A DNA stretch of 64,000 nt from Thalassotalea crassostreae (GCF_001831495.1 NZ_CP017689.1:310001-374000), one strand, 5' to 3'; shown: positions 9,281-19,608, counted from the stretch's first letter. Notes: a model not told the origin generated them from the letters alone. Numbers and translations are program-made.

Positions 9281-10255
9281 ATGAATTGGCAACCAAGCGC
9301 TTCAATAGAAAACTTACGACATCGAGCGGATATATTGGCAAAAATAAGAACATTTTTTACTGCTAAAAACGTTCTTGAAGTTGACACTCAAGCCTTGTCT
9401 CATGCGACGGTGACCGATCTTCACTTGGTCAGTTTTGAAACTCGCTTTATTGACACTGGTGCCAACCAAGAATCCGCCCAAACATTGTATTTACAGACTT
9501 CTCCTGAGTTTGCCATGAAGCGTCTCTTAGCAGCGAACTCAGGCTGCATTTATCAAATATGTAAGGCATTTAGAAATGAAGAATCTGGACGCCATCATAA
9601 TCCTGAATTTACCATGCTAGAGTGGTACAGAGTAGGTTTTAATCATTTTGACCTAATGAATGAAGTGGCTGAGTTGATTTTGCTTGTACTCGATTGTGAA
9701 CAGCCGCTACAAAAAACCTATCAACAAGTATTCATCGAACATGTTGGCGTCGATCCACTAGAAGCTACGATAGAGCAGTTGAAAGCAGTAACAATTGAAC
9801 ATCGACTCAATGCCGATTGGATCCAACGCGAAGATAATAAAGATACAATATTACAATTTCTCTTTGCTGAGCTAGTTGAGTCTAAAATAGCCAATGATGC
9901 TCCTTGTTTTGTATATAATTATCCCTCTACACAAGCCGCTTTAGCTAAAATTTCGGCCAGCGACAACCGTGTCGCCGAGCGATTTGAGCTATTTTATCGT
10001 GGCATAGAGCTAGCTAATGGCTTCAATGAATTGACTGATAGTGCTGAACAAGAGTGTCGCTTTAATGCAGATAATAAGCTAAGAAAGCGATATCAACTAA
10101 CGGAAAAGCCTGTCGATAAAAACCTTATATCAGCGCTTTCATTTGGTTTGCCAGATTGTGCTGGCGTTGCACTGGGTATTGATAGATTGGTTATGTTGGC
10201 TCTAAATGCGAGTAACATTGATGACGTAATCGCATTTCCTATTAACAAAGCGTAA
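9281..10255 (+). CDS. epmA: EF-P lysine ligase EpmA (PoxA/GenX)
   Basis: A class II lysyl-tRNA-synthetase paralogue without the anticodon-binding domain; it attaches beta-lysine to K34 of EF-P. It has 324 residues, close to the usual 325. Class II motifs are visible: motif 2 as FRNEESGRHHNPEFTMLEWY, and motif 3 as GVALGIDRLVML near the C-terminus. The ATG at 9281 has an AGGGG upstream. Gene order efp-epmA on one strand and epmB divergent supports the assignment. Confidence 0.95.
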   Translation: MNWQPSASIENLRHRADILAKIRTFFTAKNVLEVDTQALSHATVTDLHLVSFETRFIDTGANQESAQTLYLQTSPEFAMKRLLAANSGCIYQICKAFRNEESGRHHNPEFTMLEWYRVGFNHFDLMNEVAELILLVLDCEQPLQKTYQQVFIEHVGVDPLEATIEQLKAVTIEHRLNADWIQREDNKDTILQFLFAELVESKIANDAPCFVYNYPSTQAALAKISASDNRVAERFELFYRGIELANGFNELTDSAEQECRFNADNKLRKRYQLTEKPVDKNLISALSFGLPDCAGVALGIDRLVMLALNASNIDDVIAFPINKA

Positions 10256-10267
10256 CAAAAAATAAAT

Positions 10268-10280
10268 GTTATATTATAAC
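10268..10280. promoter_or_regulatory. Putative Zur (zinc uptake regulator) box
   Basis: A perfect 13-bp palindrome GTTATATTATAAC with AT-rich flanks that restore symmetry at 10264-10265 and 10283-10284. It matches the core of the enterobacterial Zur box (GTTATAnTATAAC). It lies 76 bp before the MerC-like gene and 13 bp after the epmA stop, so it fits repression of the MerC-like gene in zinc-replete cells. Assignment is by similarity to the known consensus only. Confidence 0.65.
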
Positions 10281-10355
10281 TATTGTGATAATATCACCTA
10301 AATTTTCTTGTTTATCGTTTAGCTTTTTACACAGCTAATTAATTAGAGTATCAAT

Positions 10356-10742
10356 ATGCTTGACCGTCTAGGTATTACTGCAACTTCATTATGTGCATTA
10401 CATTGCATTTTATTGCCAGTATTCGTGCCTTTATTTTCCCTATTAGGCCTAGATTTTTTAGGCTCTCATGAAGGTGAGCATATTTTCTTATTTGCAACTC
10501 TTACCTTAGGCTCAATCGCACTTTTCTCTGGTTTTAAACGTTACCACAGAAAAATTTACCCTTTCTATTTGTTATTTCTCGGTGGTTTCATCTATTGGCA
10601 TAAGCACAGTGTTGAAGAGTCAATGCAACCATTAATGATCATTGCCGGTGCAGCGTTGTTAGTCGCAGCACATATTGTAAACTTAAAGCTATGTAATAAT
10701 TGTCGCAGTTGTAAAGATGATGGCTGTGGTCTCGAGTCTTAG
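10356..10742 (+). CDS. MerC-domain membrane protein, putative zinc-responsive metal transporter
   Basis: A 128-residue inner-membrane protein of the MerC family with four predicted helices. The metal-relay pair in helix 1 is C13 and C17 (CALHC). The C-terminus has a second Cys cluster (CNNCRSCKDDGC). MerC in mer operons carries Hg(II) inward, but no merA, merR or merT is near. The Zur-type palindrome upstream suggests it handles zinc instead; that role is inference. It ends in a convergent terminator shared with ntrC. Confidence 0.75.
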   Translation: MLDRLGITATSLCALHCILLPVFVPLFSLLGLDFLGSHEGEHIFLFATLTLGSIALFSGFKRYHRKIYPFYLLFLGGFIYWHKHSVEESMQPLMIIAGAALLVAAHIVNLKLCNNCRSCKDDGCGLES

Positions 10743-10791
10743 TCTTTAACGCTGACATATAGCCCGGATAAACTAGGCAAAGAATTTAAAC

Positions 10792-10819
10792 AAAAAGAGG
10801 AGCATAAGCTCCTCTTTTT
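10792..10819. terminator. Bidirectional terminator between the merC-like gene and ntrC
   Basis: Long stem AAAAAGAGGAGC / GCTCCTCTTTTT with loop ATAA; A/T runs on both sides allow use from either strand. Confidence 0.88.
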
Positions 10820-10858
10820 TATTTTCTATTAAGTGCTCTTAAGCGCCAGCAAAGACAT

Positions 10859-12268
10859 TTAGTCAGCTAATTCTTTCAACTTGCGAGTTAGGGTATTTCG
10901 ACCCCAGCCTAGTTTTTTTGCCGCTTCCTGTTTGTGTCCATGAGTATAATTTAAAGCACGTTCTAAACATACCTTTTCAAATTCCGGCATCGCGGTATCT
11001 AAAATATTATCTCTACCTTCATTGAGTTGTTCGTCGATATAGGCCGATAATATTTGTTGCCACGAACTATGCTCGCCATTGGTTTTATGAACATGTGTAT
11101 GCTCACTAATCTCGCTCGGCATATCATCTACCAATATTTCTTGGCCAGTTGCCATTACTGTTAAATAACGACAGGTATTCTCTAATTGTCTAACATTACC
11201 TTGCCAGTCACAGCGCTGCATGTATTTTATCGCTTCTTTTGAAATAGACTTACATTCAACGCCCAATTCTTTCGCCGCCAAGGATAGAAAATGTTTGGCA
11301 AGTTGTTCAATGTCTTCTTTACGCTCTTTTAAACTAGGTAACTTAATGCGAATAACATTTAAACGATGGAATAAGTCTTCACGAAAATCGCCTTTAGCAA
11401 CACCTTCTTCCAAGTTTTGATGGGTTGCTGCAATAATCCTTACATCAACTTTAATCGGGTTATGACCACCTACACGATAAAATTGACCATCCGCTAAAAC
11501 ACGAAGCAGTCGCGTTTGCACTTCCAATGGCATATCGCCAATTTCATCTAGAAACAGGGTACCGCCGTGTGCTTGTTCAAAGCGCCCTTGGCGCACGGAG
11601 TTGGCACCAGTAAACGCACCTTTTTCATGACCAAATAATTCAGACTCAACCAAATCTTTTGGAATCGCCGCCATATTAAGTGGAATAAAAGGAGCGCTTT
11701 TTCTTGGACTATGCATATGTAACGCGTGAGCCACTAATTCTTTACCTGTTCCTGATTCGCCATTAATTAATACACTGATACTCGAACGTGATAATCGACC
11801 GATTGCTCTGAATACTTCTTGCATCGCTGGTGCTTCACCAATAATACCTACGGCATTAGAAGATGCGTTAGATTTGGCTTTCTTCTCATTTTGTTCATCG
11901 GCGTGGGTGATTGCACGTTTTGTTAGTGCCATTGCTTCGTCAATGTCAAACGGTTTAGGCAAATATTCAAACGCGCCACCTTGATAAGCATTAACCGCAC
12001 TATCCAAATCAGAATGTGCAGTCATAATTATTACTGGTAAATCAGGGTATTTATCATTGATGATTGATAACATTTTCATGCCATCCATTTTTGGCATTCT
12101 GATATCAGAAATAATTACCTGTGGCTGGCTAAAATCAAGAGCGGCAAGTAAATCGTCAGCATTGCTAAATGATGCACAGCTAATCTTCTCGCCGTTGAGA
12201 GCTCGCTCTAATACCCAGCGAATAGAGTTATCATCATCAACAACCCAAACTTGTTCCATGTTCATCAT
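10859..12268 (-). CDS. ntrC: Nitrogen regulator NtrC (NR-I)
   Basis: Sigma-54-dependent enhancer-binding response regulator of nitrogen assimilation. Domains in order: receiver (residues 1-120, phospho-acceptor Asp in [11 protein letters not shown]), AAA+ domain (about 140-380) with Walker A GESGTGKE and the sigma-54 contact loop GAFTGA, and a C-terminal Fis-type helix-turn-helix ([19 protein letters not shown]). At 469 residues it is full length. It overlaps ntrB by 4 bp. Its palindromic targets are seen before ntrB and before glnA in this window. Confidence 0.97.
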   Translation of the reverse strand: MMNMEQVWVVDDDNSIRWVLERALNGEKISCASFSNADDLLAALDFSQPQVIISDIRMPKMDGMKMLSIINDKYPDLPVIIMTAHSDLDSAVNAYQGGAFEYLPKPFDIDEAMALTKRAITHADEQNEKKAKSNASSNAVGIIGEAPAMQEVFRAIGRLSRSSISVLINGESGTGKELVAHALHMHSPRKSAPFIPLNMAAIPKDLVESELFGHEKGAFTGANSVRQGRFEQAHGGTLFLDEIGDMPLEVQTRLLRVLADGQFYRVGGHNPIKVDVRIIAATHQNLEEGVAKGDFREDLFHRLNVIRIKLPSLKERKEDIEQLAKHFLSLAAKELGVECKSISKEAIKYMQRCDWQGNVRQLENTCRYLTVMATGQEILVDDMPSEISEHTHVHKTNGEHSSWQQILSAYIDEQLNEGRDNILDTAMPEFEKVCLERALNYTHGHKQEAAKKLGWGRNTLTRKLKELAD

Positions 12269-13347
12269 TTATCTCTCTTAGGTAGTGGTAGTAAAATTGT
12301 GAATTCGGTATGGCCAGGAAAACTATGGCAACTTAACTTCCCGTTATGTTGATGAATCAGTGTTTGAGCTATAGAAAGTCCTAATCCTGTACCATCGTCA
12401 CGTCCGGAAACCATTGGATAAAATAAAGTATCCTGAATTTCAGGTGAAATACCTGGACCGTTATCAATAATGGCAATCTTAACGGCTGTTTTAACTCGTT
12501 TACCATTAATTGTTTGATTGGTCGCGATTCTGGTTTTTAATTTGATCGTTCCATGCTCATCGAGCACTTGAATGGCGTTATTGATTATATTTAATAATGT
12601 TTGCTGTAACTTTTCTGTATCAAGTTCTATATCGGGAATAGACGGATCATAATCGCGACTAATATCGATTTCTTTCGGATTATTTAATGTTACTAGCTGA
12701 TAGACCTTTTCCAGAACTTGGTGGATATTATGAAATTCAAGTTTTGGTAACTGATTAGGGCCAAGTAAACGATCGACTAAGTTTGTGAGTCTATCAGCTT
12801 GCTCGATAATTAAATTGGTAAATTCTTGCTGCGGCTCTGCGATTTCTTTTTCAAGTAGTTGAGCTGCTCCGCGAAGTCCACCAAGCGGGTTTTTAATCTC
12901 ATGAGCTAAACCGCGAATCAAATCTCGAGCGGCTATCCATTGTTGCTCTTGAAACACTTCTGCACTTATTTGGCGTTGCTTATCAATGCGCTTACATTCA
13001 ATAAGTAAATGTTCATTGCCATTGAATACAGCAACTGAAGCAGTGACTTCTAAGGTAATATGATAATTCTCAATAAACTCAAATACGACTTCTGAATCGG
13101 TGAAATCCTGTGCTGATGATAACACTTGTAATAATCGATCATTGGTCAGACTCGAATAGGTAAAAATACCTAGAAATGGTTGCTGATACAGGCGATTAAG
13201 GCTTTTTGAAAATAGCGCTTCTGCTGACGAGTTTAAATATTGGATGTTTAAGTTCTCATCCAAAATGACTACGGCAGTAACTAGTTGACCAACAAGTTGT
13301 TGACTATAGAGGTTTCTTATTTCTTTTAAACTTACGTTTGTATACAA
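12265..13347 (-). CDS. ntrB: Nitrogen sensor histidine kinase NtrB (NR-II)
   Basis: Cytoplasmic kinase/phosphatase for NtrC, controlled by PII proteins. It has an N-terminal PAS domain (residues 10-125), a phospho-acceptor His in HEIKNPLGGLRGAAQ, and an HATPase domain with the N box (NIINNAIQVL) and G boxes (DNGPGI, GTGLGLSIA). At 360 residues it is typical. The start is a TTG; no ATG occurs near, and a strong GGAGAAG lies six bases upstream, which decides the start. An NtrC palindrome sits just upstream of that ribosome-binding site. Confidence 0.96.
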   Translation of the reverse strand: MYTNVSLKEIRNLYSQQLVGQLVTAVVILDENLNIQYLNSSAEALFSKSLNRLYQQPFLGIFTYSSLTNDRLLQVLSSAQDFTDSEVVFEFIENYHITLEVTASVAVFNGNEHLLIECKRIDKQRQISAEVFQEQQWIAARDLIRGLAHEIKNPLGGLRGAAQLLEKEIAEPQQEFTNLIIEQADRLTNLVDRLLGPNQLPKLEFHNIHQVLEKVYQLVTLNNPKEIDISRDYDPSIPDIELDTEKLQQTLLNIINNAIQVLDEHGTIKLKTRIATNQTINGKRVKTAVKIAIIDNGPGISPEIQDTLFYPMVSGRDDGTGLGLSIAQTLIHQHNGKLSCHSFPGHTEFTILLPLPKRDK

Positions 13348-13359
13348 GGTCTTCTCCGT

Positions 13360-13376
13360 TGCACCAATTTGGTGCG
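13360..13376. promoter_or_regulatory. NtrC binding site in the ntrB leader
   Basis: TGCACCAATTTGGTGCG, an almost perfect copy of the NtrC consensus (TGCAC-N5-TGGTGCA). It lies only 13 bp upstream of the ntrB TTG start, next to the ribosome-binding site. That position fits a repressing (autoregulatory) site, as at the E. coli glnL promoter, rather than an enhancer. Confidence 0.85.
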
Positions 13377-13437
13377 GCCATTTATTGTAGTGTAATAAAT
13401 AGCGGGCGTATTTGCACCCGTTTAGAGAAAAAAGTGG

Positions 13438-13962
13438 TTAATTAACTCGTGCACGGTGCAAGTAAACTGTTCTTTGTTTACTTGATGCAATAACCTTGCC
13501 TTGATTGTTCAAAAGTTCCAATTTTATTTTATGCTCGCCACGATCGACGTCTCGAAGGATAAATACAGAGCGAGTTTGTGGCTCACCGTGTACTTCACCA
13601 TTAAATACTAAACGTACTTTAAAGCCTCGTTTAAATACTGGTGCAACACGTCCTGAGATATAAATAGAGCCTGAGTTATCTCTAATTGTTGCATGGTCTT
13701 CAGGTTGACTGATTGCAACTTGATAGTCCTCTGCGACAACTCTTGGGGTCGGAGTTAGGATTGAAGTGTCTACATTTGAAATGATAGTGTTTTTCTCAGT
13801 GATTTCAATTTCTTCAGCGATATCTTCTTTGCCTGGTTTAGGGCTATCAGAATAGACTAAGTCGCCATTTGCGTTGCGCCAGACATAGATCTTACTTGAC
13901 GCAGCCAATGTTGGCAGTGTCATTGATAATATAATCAACGCTGTTAATGCGACCCTTAGCAT
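13438..13962 (-). CDS. DUF4124-domain exported protein
   Basis: A 174-residue protein with a signal peptide (cleavage near TLAAS, residue about 21). The N-terminal DUF4124 domain follows (KIYVWRNANGDLVYSDSPKPG, residues 24-44), a motif common in gammaproteobacterial envelope proteins. Residues 85-170 form a beta-sandwich-like domain (SGSIYISGRVAPVF... VRLVFNG), similar to penicillin-binding-protein activator or Ig-like folds. Function is unknown. The gene is often found between glnA and ntrBC in related bacteria, as here. Confidence 0.75.
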   Translation of the reverse strand: MLRVALTALIILSMTLPTLAASSKIYVWRNANGDLVYSDSPKPGKEDIAEEIEITEKNTIISNVDTSILTPTPRVVAEDYQVAISQPEDHATIRDNSGSIYISGRVAPVFKRGFKVRLVFNGEVHGEPQTRSVFILRDVDRGEHKIKLELLNNQGKVIASSKQRTVYLHRARVN

Positions 13963-14181
13963 TTATTTTAATATCCTTTTTTAAATCACTAATGTTAATT
14001 TAACTAATTAAAGCCAATTGTGCTAGTAAATTGTCTCACTTTTTACTGTAAGAATTTAACCTAACTCATTGAATCAGGTTGATCTTTAACGTTTGTTAGG
14101 GTTTTAGTATTGTAGCCAAGTAGTTAAGACAACAATTAGCCGCGGCAATTTCTGCTATTAAATAGCAAACACTAGCGCAAT

Positions 14182-14209
14182 AAAAAAGCCCGCCGAAGCG
14201 AGCTTTTTT
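14182..14209 (-). terminator. Intrinsic terminator after glnA
   Basis: On the minus strand: AAAAAAGCTCGC, loop TTCG, then GCGGGCTTTTTT, with one mismatch in the stem. It lies about 20 bp past the glnA stop codon. Confidence 0.85.
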
Positions 14210-14228
14210 GTTTTTAACTAATTGCTGA

Positions 14229-15635
14229 TTAACAGCTGTAGTACATTTCAAACTCAACTGGGTGAGTTGTACTGTTTAACTTCTCAACTTCAGCACGTTT
14301 AAGATCAATGTATGCTGCAATCATGTCGTCGTCCATAACGCCACCAGCTGTTAAGAAATCTTTATCAGCTTCAAGAGCGTCTAATGCTTCTTCAAATGAT
14401 GCTGCAACTTGTGGAATTGCTGCTGCTTCTTCTGCTGGAAGGTCGTATAAATCTTTATCCATAGCATCGCCAGGGTGAATTTTGTTTTTGATACCGTCAA
14501 GGCCAGCCATTAACATTGCAGAGAATGCTAAGTACGGGTTTGCCGTTGGATCAGGGAAACGTACTTCGATACGACGAGCTTTCGGGCTAGGTACCACTGG
14601 AATACGAATAGATGCAGAACGGTTACGAGCAGAGTATGCAAGCATAACAGGTGCTTCGAAACCAGGTACTAGACGCTTGTATGAGTTAGTTGAAGCGTTA
14701 GTGAAAGCGTTTAGTGCTTTAGCGTGCTTAATGATACCACCAATGTAGTATAAAGCTGTCTCAGATAAACCACCGTATTGATCACCAGAGAACAAGTTAA
14801 CACCGTCTTTAGCTAAAGATTGGTGAACGTGCATACCAGTACCGTTATCACCAACTAATGGCTTAGGCATAAATGTTGCTGTTTTACCGTATGCGTGAGC
14901 AACGTTATGAACAACATATTTGTATATTTGAACTTCATCAGCTTTGCTAACCATAGTGTTAAAACGACAAGCAATTTCGTTTTGACCACATGTTGCAACT
15001 TCGTGGTGATGTGCTTCAACAACTAAGCCCATTTCTTCCATGATTAAACACATAGCTGAACGTAAATCTTGAGATGAATCAACAGGAGCTACTGGGAAGT
15101 AACCGCCTTTAACACCTGGACGGTGACCAGTATTACCGTCTTCATAGTGAGTTGCACCATTCCATGCAGCTTCTTTGTCGTCAACTTTGTACATTGAACC
15201 AGACATGTCTGTGTGGAATTTAACGTCATCAAAAACGAAGAACTCTGGCTCTGGACCAATTAAAACAGTATCAGCGATACCTGTAGAACGCATGTACTCT
15301 TCTGCACGCTTAGCTACAGAGCGAGGGTCACGAGAGTAACCTTGCATAGTTGCAGGCTCTAAAATATCACATGTAATATTTAATGTAGCTTCTTCAGTGA
15401 ATGGATCTAGTACTGCTGTAGAAGCATCTGGCATTAATACCATGTCAGATTCGTTAATACCTTTCCAACCAGCGATTGAAGAACCGTCAAACATTTTACC
15501 ATCTTCGAAGAAATCTTCGTCGATTTGATGATGAGGAATTGAAACGTGTTGCTCTTTACCTTTTGAATCAGTAAAACGTAGATCAACGAATTTTACATCG
15601 TTTTCTTTGATTAAATCTAATACTGCTTGTGACAT
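14229..15635 (-). CDS. glnA: Glutamine synthetase, type I
   Basis: ATP-dependent synthesis of glutamine from glutamate and ammonia; cytoplasmic dodecamer. The frame extends further upstream, but the ATG at 15635 ([21 protein letters not shown]) gives 468 residues, the usual GSI length, and has GGAG ahead of it. Seen: the DGSS loop ([10 protein letters not shown]), the ATP-binding [17 protein letters not shown], and the adenylylation region with Tyr in [11 protein letters not shown] sigma-54 promoter and two overlapping NtrC sites lie upstream. Confidence 0.98.
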   Translation of the reverse strand: MSQAVLDLIKENDVKFVDLRFTDSKGKEQHVSIPHHQIDEDFFEDGKMFDGSSIAGWKGINESDMVLMPDASTAVLDPFTEEATLNITCDILEPATMQGYSRDPRSVAKRAEEYMRSTGIADTVLIGPEPEFFVFDDVKFHTDMSGSMYKVDDKEAAWNGATHYEDGNTGHRPGVKGGYFPVAPVDSSQDLRSAMCLIMEEMGLVVEAHHHEVATCGQNEIACRFNTMVSKADEVQIYKYVVHNVAHAYGKTATFMPKPLVGDNGTGMHVHQSLAKDGVNLFSGDQYGGLSETALYYIGGIIKHAKALNAFTNASTNSYKRLVPGFEAPVMLAYSARNRSASIRIPVVPSPKARRIEVRFPDPTANPYLAFSAMLMAGLDGIKNKIHPGDAMDKDLYDLPAEEAAAIPQVAASFEEALDALEADKDFLTAGGVMDDDMIAAYIDLKRAEVEKLNSTTHPVEFEMYYSC

Positions 15636-15700
15636 GAACGTCTCCGTAAGTTTCTGCAGGTTATAATTAAAATGTATAAACATTAAGTTATGTTTTCTAA

Positions 15701-15717
15701 AGCTAGAATCGTGCCAA
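15701..15717 (-). promoter_or_regulatory. Sigma-54 promoter of glnA
   Basis: On the minus strand: TTGGCACGATTCTAGCT, which fits the -24/-12 consensus TGGCAC-N5-TTGCW with one mismatch in the -12 element. Transcription would start near 15689, about 54 bp before the glnA start. It pairs logically with the NtrC sites about 120-130 bp further upstream. Confidence 0.85.
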
Positions 15718-15799
15718 GTTTTTAAACGCCTATTATTACTACTTATTTTAAAAACGTAATGATTAAAAACCTTATTGATGGATCATGTTGGTGCGTCGT

Positions 15800-15829
15800 T
15801 GCACTTATATGGTGCACTAATTTGGTGCG
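15800..15829. promoter_or_regulatory. Two overlapping NtrC enhancer sites upstream of glnA
   Basis: TGCACTTATATGGTGCA (15800-15816) and TGCACTAATTTGGTGCG (15813-15829) share their TGCA. Both match the NtrC consensus. A weaker third copy with only a good right half lies at 15779-15795, 21 bp away from the first. They sit about 110-140 bp before the expected transcription start, as enhancers at glnAp2 do in enteric bacteria. They lie between glnA and the divergent Sel1-repeat gene. Confidence 0.88.
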
Positions 15830-16042
15830 ATGTAAAAGCGCATTAATAATGTGTGCTAAAAAGGAATTATAATTATTTTAAGGTCGAGTACTTGCTCTGC
15901 AACTAAACTAAAGAATTCAATGCCATTGTTCAATGTAAAGTTACGCAAATATTGTGAATATTCGAATTTAGTTGTTATACACTGCAATTTCATTTTTGAA
16001 ATACTAAAAATAAAACTAATAAAAAGCTCGAATAAAACTACT

Positions 16043-17551
16043 ATGAAAATTAAATCATTATTAATCGTTTATTGGTGCGCAATAATGTGCACTTTATTTG
16101 TATATAAAGCAGAGGCGATCAATGTCGATTTGGCAAATCAGTTATTTCATGATGGTGAATATCAAAAAGCTAAAAAAGAATATTTACTAGCAGTCAATAG
16201 TGGTAATCCGGCAATATATTATCAACTTGGAATGATTAGCCTAAAAGAAGACACGCCGAATAAAGACATCAATGCGATAATCTGGTTTGCCCTAGCGGCA
16301 GAACAAGATTACGAAAACTCGGCACAAATATATTCTGAAATAATGTCTAATATTGCCCCTTCAGAACGAGAAAAAGTAATTGCTATAGTGGCCAAGTTTA
16401 AGAGCTCTTATGGGATTGAAAAGGTTAAGAAAAAATACTATCCAGAGCTTAAAGATGAGCAACTAAAAAATAAAATAAGTTTTGAGAATAGCACTGATTC
16501 GAGTAATCATTTTGAGACTACCGAATTGTTTGAAGACGATTTTGAACAATCGTTTGATGATGAAGACCCTAGCGTATTTGAAGACGATTATGATTCTGGT
16601 TGGACGGACAATACTTTTGCCCGCCAACAACCACGAAGCATTGAAAATCGAAATTATTTTTTAGTTGTTGATTACGACGTTGCCCCTGATGGTTCGAGAA
16701 GAGATTTTTCCCCTGTGCAAGTGATTGGCAATCCCAGAAAAGGTATTGAACAACTCGCCCATTCTCCACTGTCTACTCCAATGCTAGATAATAATAGCGT
16801 TAGCTTTGTTCACCGAGCATATCTAGGCGTTGCTAACTATTCAATCTTTCAAATCAGAAAAGAATTTCCATCGCTATACAGCAAAATCCGGAAATTAGTG
16901 AGTCGTTTAAAAGGAAGTGACGTTGCAGATGAGCAATATAAACTTGCTCTTATCTATAGTTATTTCACTTGGCTGAAAATTGAAGATCAACAAATTGAAG
17001 AATTGCTTCTAGACGCCGCCAATAAAAATCATGCACGAGCTCAGTTTGAGTATGGGATGAAACTTTACCGTGAACAACGTGAAATAAAAACGTCGTTAAA
17101 ATGGATAGAAAAAGCTGCGCAAGCTGGTGTATTTGATGCTCAATACCGACTAGGTAAGTTACTATTGGATAGTCCGTTTGTTAAAAATGATCAAAGCAAA
17201 GCGGCTTTCTGGTTAAATGCAGCAGCTTATAATGGTCACATGATGGCGCTTAAACATTTAACTTACCTTAAACTTGACGCGAACGTCGATGAATTAATTG
17301 ATGTTAAACAAGCTATTGAAAATTTAGATGTAATGCAAAGTACTTTTAAGGATGATCCAGAGTATTATTATCTACGAGCACTTGCCTATAGAAATAAAGA
17401 ATCTAGACGTTTGGATTTAGCAGTAATCTCCATGCGCGAAGCTATTGACCTTGCCGACGACTACGGTTGGGATGTCACTGAATGGCAAAATATGCTCAAG
17501 CAATGGACGTCGGGTGGTTCGGTCACGATTGCTGAAATCGAGGAAGGATAA
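16043..17551 (+). CDS. Exported Sel1-like repeat protein
   Basis: A 502-residue protein with an N-terminal signal sequence (KSLLIVYWCAIMCTLFVYKAEA, written here from the ATG at 16043). The frame is open 41 codons further upstream, but only the inner ATG places a signal peptide at the N-terminus. Sel1/TPR-like helical repeats occur at about residues 25-100 and 330-430 (for example AQFEYGMKLY and AQYRLGKLLL with AAFWLNAAAYNGH). Between them lies an acidic, Asp/Glu-rich linker (residues 145-195). Such proteins act as scaffolds; the partner is unknown. The start lacks a good ribosome-binding site. Confidence 0.65.
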   Translation: MKIKSLLIVYWCAIMCTLFVYKAEAINVDLANQLFHDGEYQKAKKEYLLAVNSGNPAIYYQLGMISLKEDTPNKDINAIIWFALAAEQDYENSAQIYSEIMSNIAPSEREKVIAIVAKFKSSYGIEKVKKKYYPELKDEQLKNKISFENSTDSSNHFETTELFEDDFEQSFDDEDPSVFEDDYDSGWTDNTFARQQPRSIENRNYFLVVDYDVAPDGSRRDFSPVQVIGNPRKGIEQLAHSPLSTPMLDNNSVSFVHRAYLGVANYSIFQIRKEFPSLYSKIRKLVSRLKGSDVADEQYKLALIYSYFTWLKIEDQQIEELLLDAANKNHARAQFEYGMKLYREQREIKTSLKWIEKAAQAGVFDAQYRLGKLLLDSPFVKNDQSKAAFWLNAAAYNGHMMALKHLTYLKLDANVDELIDVKQAIENLDVMQSTFKDDPEYYYLRALAYRNKESRRLDLAVISMREAIDLADDYGWDVTEWQNMLKQWTSGGSVTIAEIEEG

Positions 17552-17574
17552 TTCGATATTTGAACTAAAGTAGA

Positions 17575-17603
17575 GAGAGTATTGATTTTAACTGAATACT
17601 CTC
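17575..17603. other. Perfect inverted repeat between the Sel1 gene and typA
   Basis: GAGAGTATT / AATACTCTC, 9 bp arms, 11-bp loop. There is no T run, so it is not a typical terminator; AATACTCT recurs at 17615. It may be a processing or protein-binding site. A TATAAT at 17718-17723 further on is the probable -10 of typA; its -35 is poor. Confidence 0.4.
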
Positions 17604-17766
17604 CTCCATCTCTCAATACTCTACAATTCATCTCTTTTCCAATTCCAACTGCTATTTTTATGCCTATTTATAGCAATTGAATACAAAAAAGCTCAATACA
17701 TAGCTTATGTTTTAGTCTATAATACGCGCAAAATTATACCCCTTGGGCTAATAAAGGCTAAATATA

Positions 17767-19587
17767 GTGCTAGATAACTTACGTAACATTGCGATAATCG
17801 CTCACGTTGACCACGGTAAAACTACTTTGGTTGATAAACTTCTTGATCAATCAGGAACTCTTGACTCTCGTGCAGATCATGACGAACGAATCATGGATTC
17901 GAACGACATTGAAAAAGAACGTGGTATCACCATTCTTGCAAAAAACACTGCAATCAACTGGAACGAGTACCGTGTAAATATTGTAGATACTCCTGGTCAC
18001 GCCGATTTCGGTGGTGAAGTTGAACGTGTTATGTCAATGGTAGATTCTGTTTTACTTATCGTTGATGCACAAGAAGGTCCTATGCCGCAAACTCGCTTTG
18101 TAACTAAAAAAGCATTTGCCCAAGGTCTTAAGCCAATTGTTGTAATTAACAAAATTGACAAGCCAGGTTCTCGTCCTGAGTGGGTTATGGATCAAGTTTT
18201 CGATTTGTTTGATAACTTAGGCGCTACTGATGACCAACTTGATTTCCAAGTGGTATATGCATCAGCAATCAACGGTTGGGCATCTATGGATGCAGATGAA
18301 GAAGGCACAGATATGACGCCTTTATTCCAAACTATCGTTGATCAAGTACCTGCACCAGATGCAGATACTGAAGGTTCATTCCAAATGCAGATCTCGCAAC
18401 TTGATTACAGCTCATACTTAGGTGTAATTGGTGTTGGTCGAATCACTCGTGGTTCAGTTAAACCAAACCAACAAGTAACGGTTGAAGGGTCAAACGGTAA
18501 GATTCATAACGGTAAAGTGGGTAAGGTATTTGGTTACCTTGGTCTTGAGCGTCACGAAGTTGAAAAAGCAGAAGCTGGCGATATCATCGCTATCACTGGT
18601 TTAGGTGAGCTTAAAATCTCTGACACTATCTGTTGTCCAAATGAAGTTGAAGCATTACCGCCATTGTCGGTAGATGAACCAACTATCAACATGACATTCC
18701 AAGTAAATACTTCTCCATTCTCAGGTCAAGAAGGTAAATATGTTACTTCACGTAACATCAAAGATCGCTTGGAAAAAGAGCTTGTTCATAACGTTGCATT
18801 ACGTGTTGAGCAATTAGACGATCCAGACAAATTTAAAGTATCTGGTCGTGGTGAACTTCATTTAGGTATCTTAATTGAAAACATGCGTCGTGAAGGTTAC
18901 GAATTAGCGGTATCTCGTCCAGAAGTTATCATGCGCGAAGTTGATGGCCAAATGGAAGAACCATACGAAACAGTGACTATTGATGTTGAAGAGCAACATC
19001 AGGGTACTATCATGGAGCGTATGGGTGTTCGTAAAGCTGAACTTACTGATATGGCCCCAGATGGTAAAGGTCGTATCCGTATGGACTTCATCATGCCATC
19101 TCGTGGTTTGATTGGTTTCCAAACTGAATTTATGACTATCACTTCAGGTTCCGGGTTGATTTACCATACATTCCTACAGTACGGTCCACATAAAGGTGGT
19201 GAAATCGGTCAACGCTTAAACGGTGTAATGATTGCAAACGCAACGGGTAAAGCACTGACAAACGCAATCTTTAACTTACAATCACGCGGTCGTATGTTAA
19301 TTGGTCACGGCTTAGATATTTACGAAGGTCAAGTTATCGGTATTCACTCACGTGATAACGACTTAACCGTAAATGCTCTTAAAGGTAAGCAGTTAACGAA
19401 CGTTCGTTCATCGGGTACTGATGAAGCACAAACATTAACGCCGCCAATTATCATGTCTTTAGAGCAAGCGCTTGAATTCATCGATAATGATGAGTTGGTT
19501 GAGGTTACGCCAGAGAGCATCCGTATACGTAAGAAGTTCTTAAAAGAGAGCGACCGTAAACGTGAGTCTCGCCCTAAAAAAGCTTAA
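17767..19587 (+). CDS. typA: Ribosome-associated GTPase TypA/BipA
   Basis: Translational GTPase of the EF-G/LepA superfamily, involved in ribosome assembly and growth in the cold. It starts with GTG ([20 protein letters not shown]), aligned with the E. coli start, with AAAGG upstream. G motifs: AHVDHGKTT (G1), RGITI (G2), [12 protein letters not shown] (G3), [10 protein letters not shown] (G4). At 606 residues it is the normal length, with the C-terminal TypA-specific domain ([21 protein letters not shown]). A terminator follows. Confidence 0.97.
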   Translation: MLDNLRNIAIIAHVDHGKTTLVDKLLDQSGTLDSRADHDERIMDSNDIEKERGITILAKNTAINWNEYRVNIVDTPGHADFGGEVERVMSMVDSVLLIVDAQEGPMPQTRFVTKKAFAQGLKPIVVINKIDKPGSRPEWVMDQVFDLFDNLGATDDQLDFQVVYASAINGWASMDADEEGTDMTPLFQTIVDQVPAPDADTEGSFQMQISQLDYSSYLGVIGVGRITRGSVKPNQQVTVEGSNGKIHNGKVGKVFGYLGLERHEVEKAEAGDIIAITGLGELKISDTICCPNEVEALPPLSVDEPTINMTFQVNTSPFSGQEGKYVTSRNIKDRLEKELVHNVALRVEQLDDPDKFKVSGRGELHLGILIENMRREGYELAVSRPEVIMREVDGQMEEPYETVTIDVEEQHQGTIMERMGVRKAELTDMAPDGKGRIRMDFIMPSRGLIGFQTEFMTITSGSGLIYHTFLQYGPHKGGEIGQRLNGVMIANATGKALTNAIFNLQSRGRMLIGHGLDIYEGQVIGIHSRDNDLTVNALKGKQLTNVRSSGTDEAQTLTPPIIMSLEQALEFIDNDELVEVTPESIRIRKKFLKESDRKRESRPKKA

Positions 19588-19608
19588 TTAGCTTTTCAAT
19601 TAGTCAAT

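Noticed and set aside
8815..9387. 190-codon frame on the minus strand over efp
   Set aside because: It is the shadow of efp and the epmA start, both clearly coding on the plus strand.
17575..17603. Terminator after the Sel1-repeat gene
   Set aside because: Strong inverted repeat but without a following T run on either strand; kept only as an unexplained repeat.
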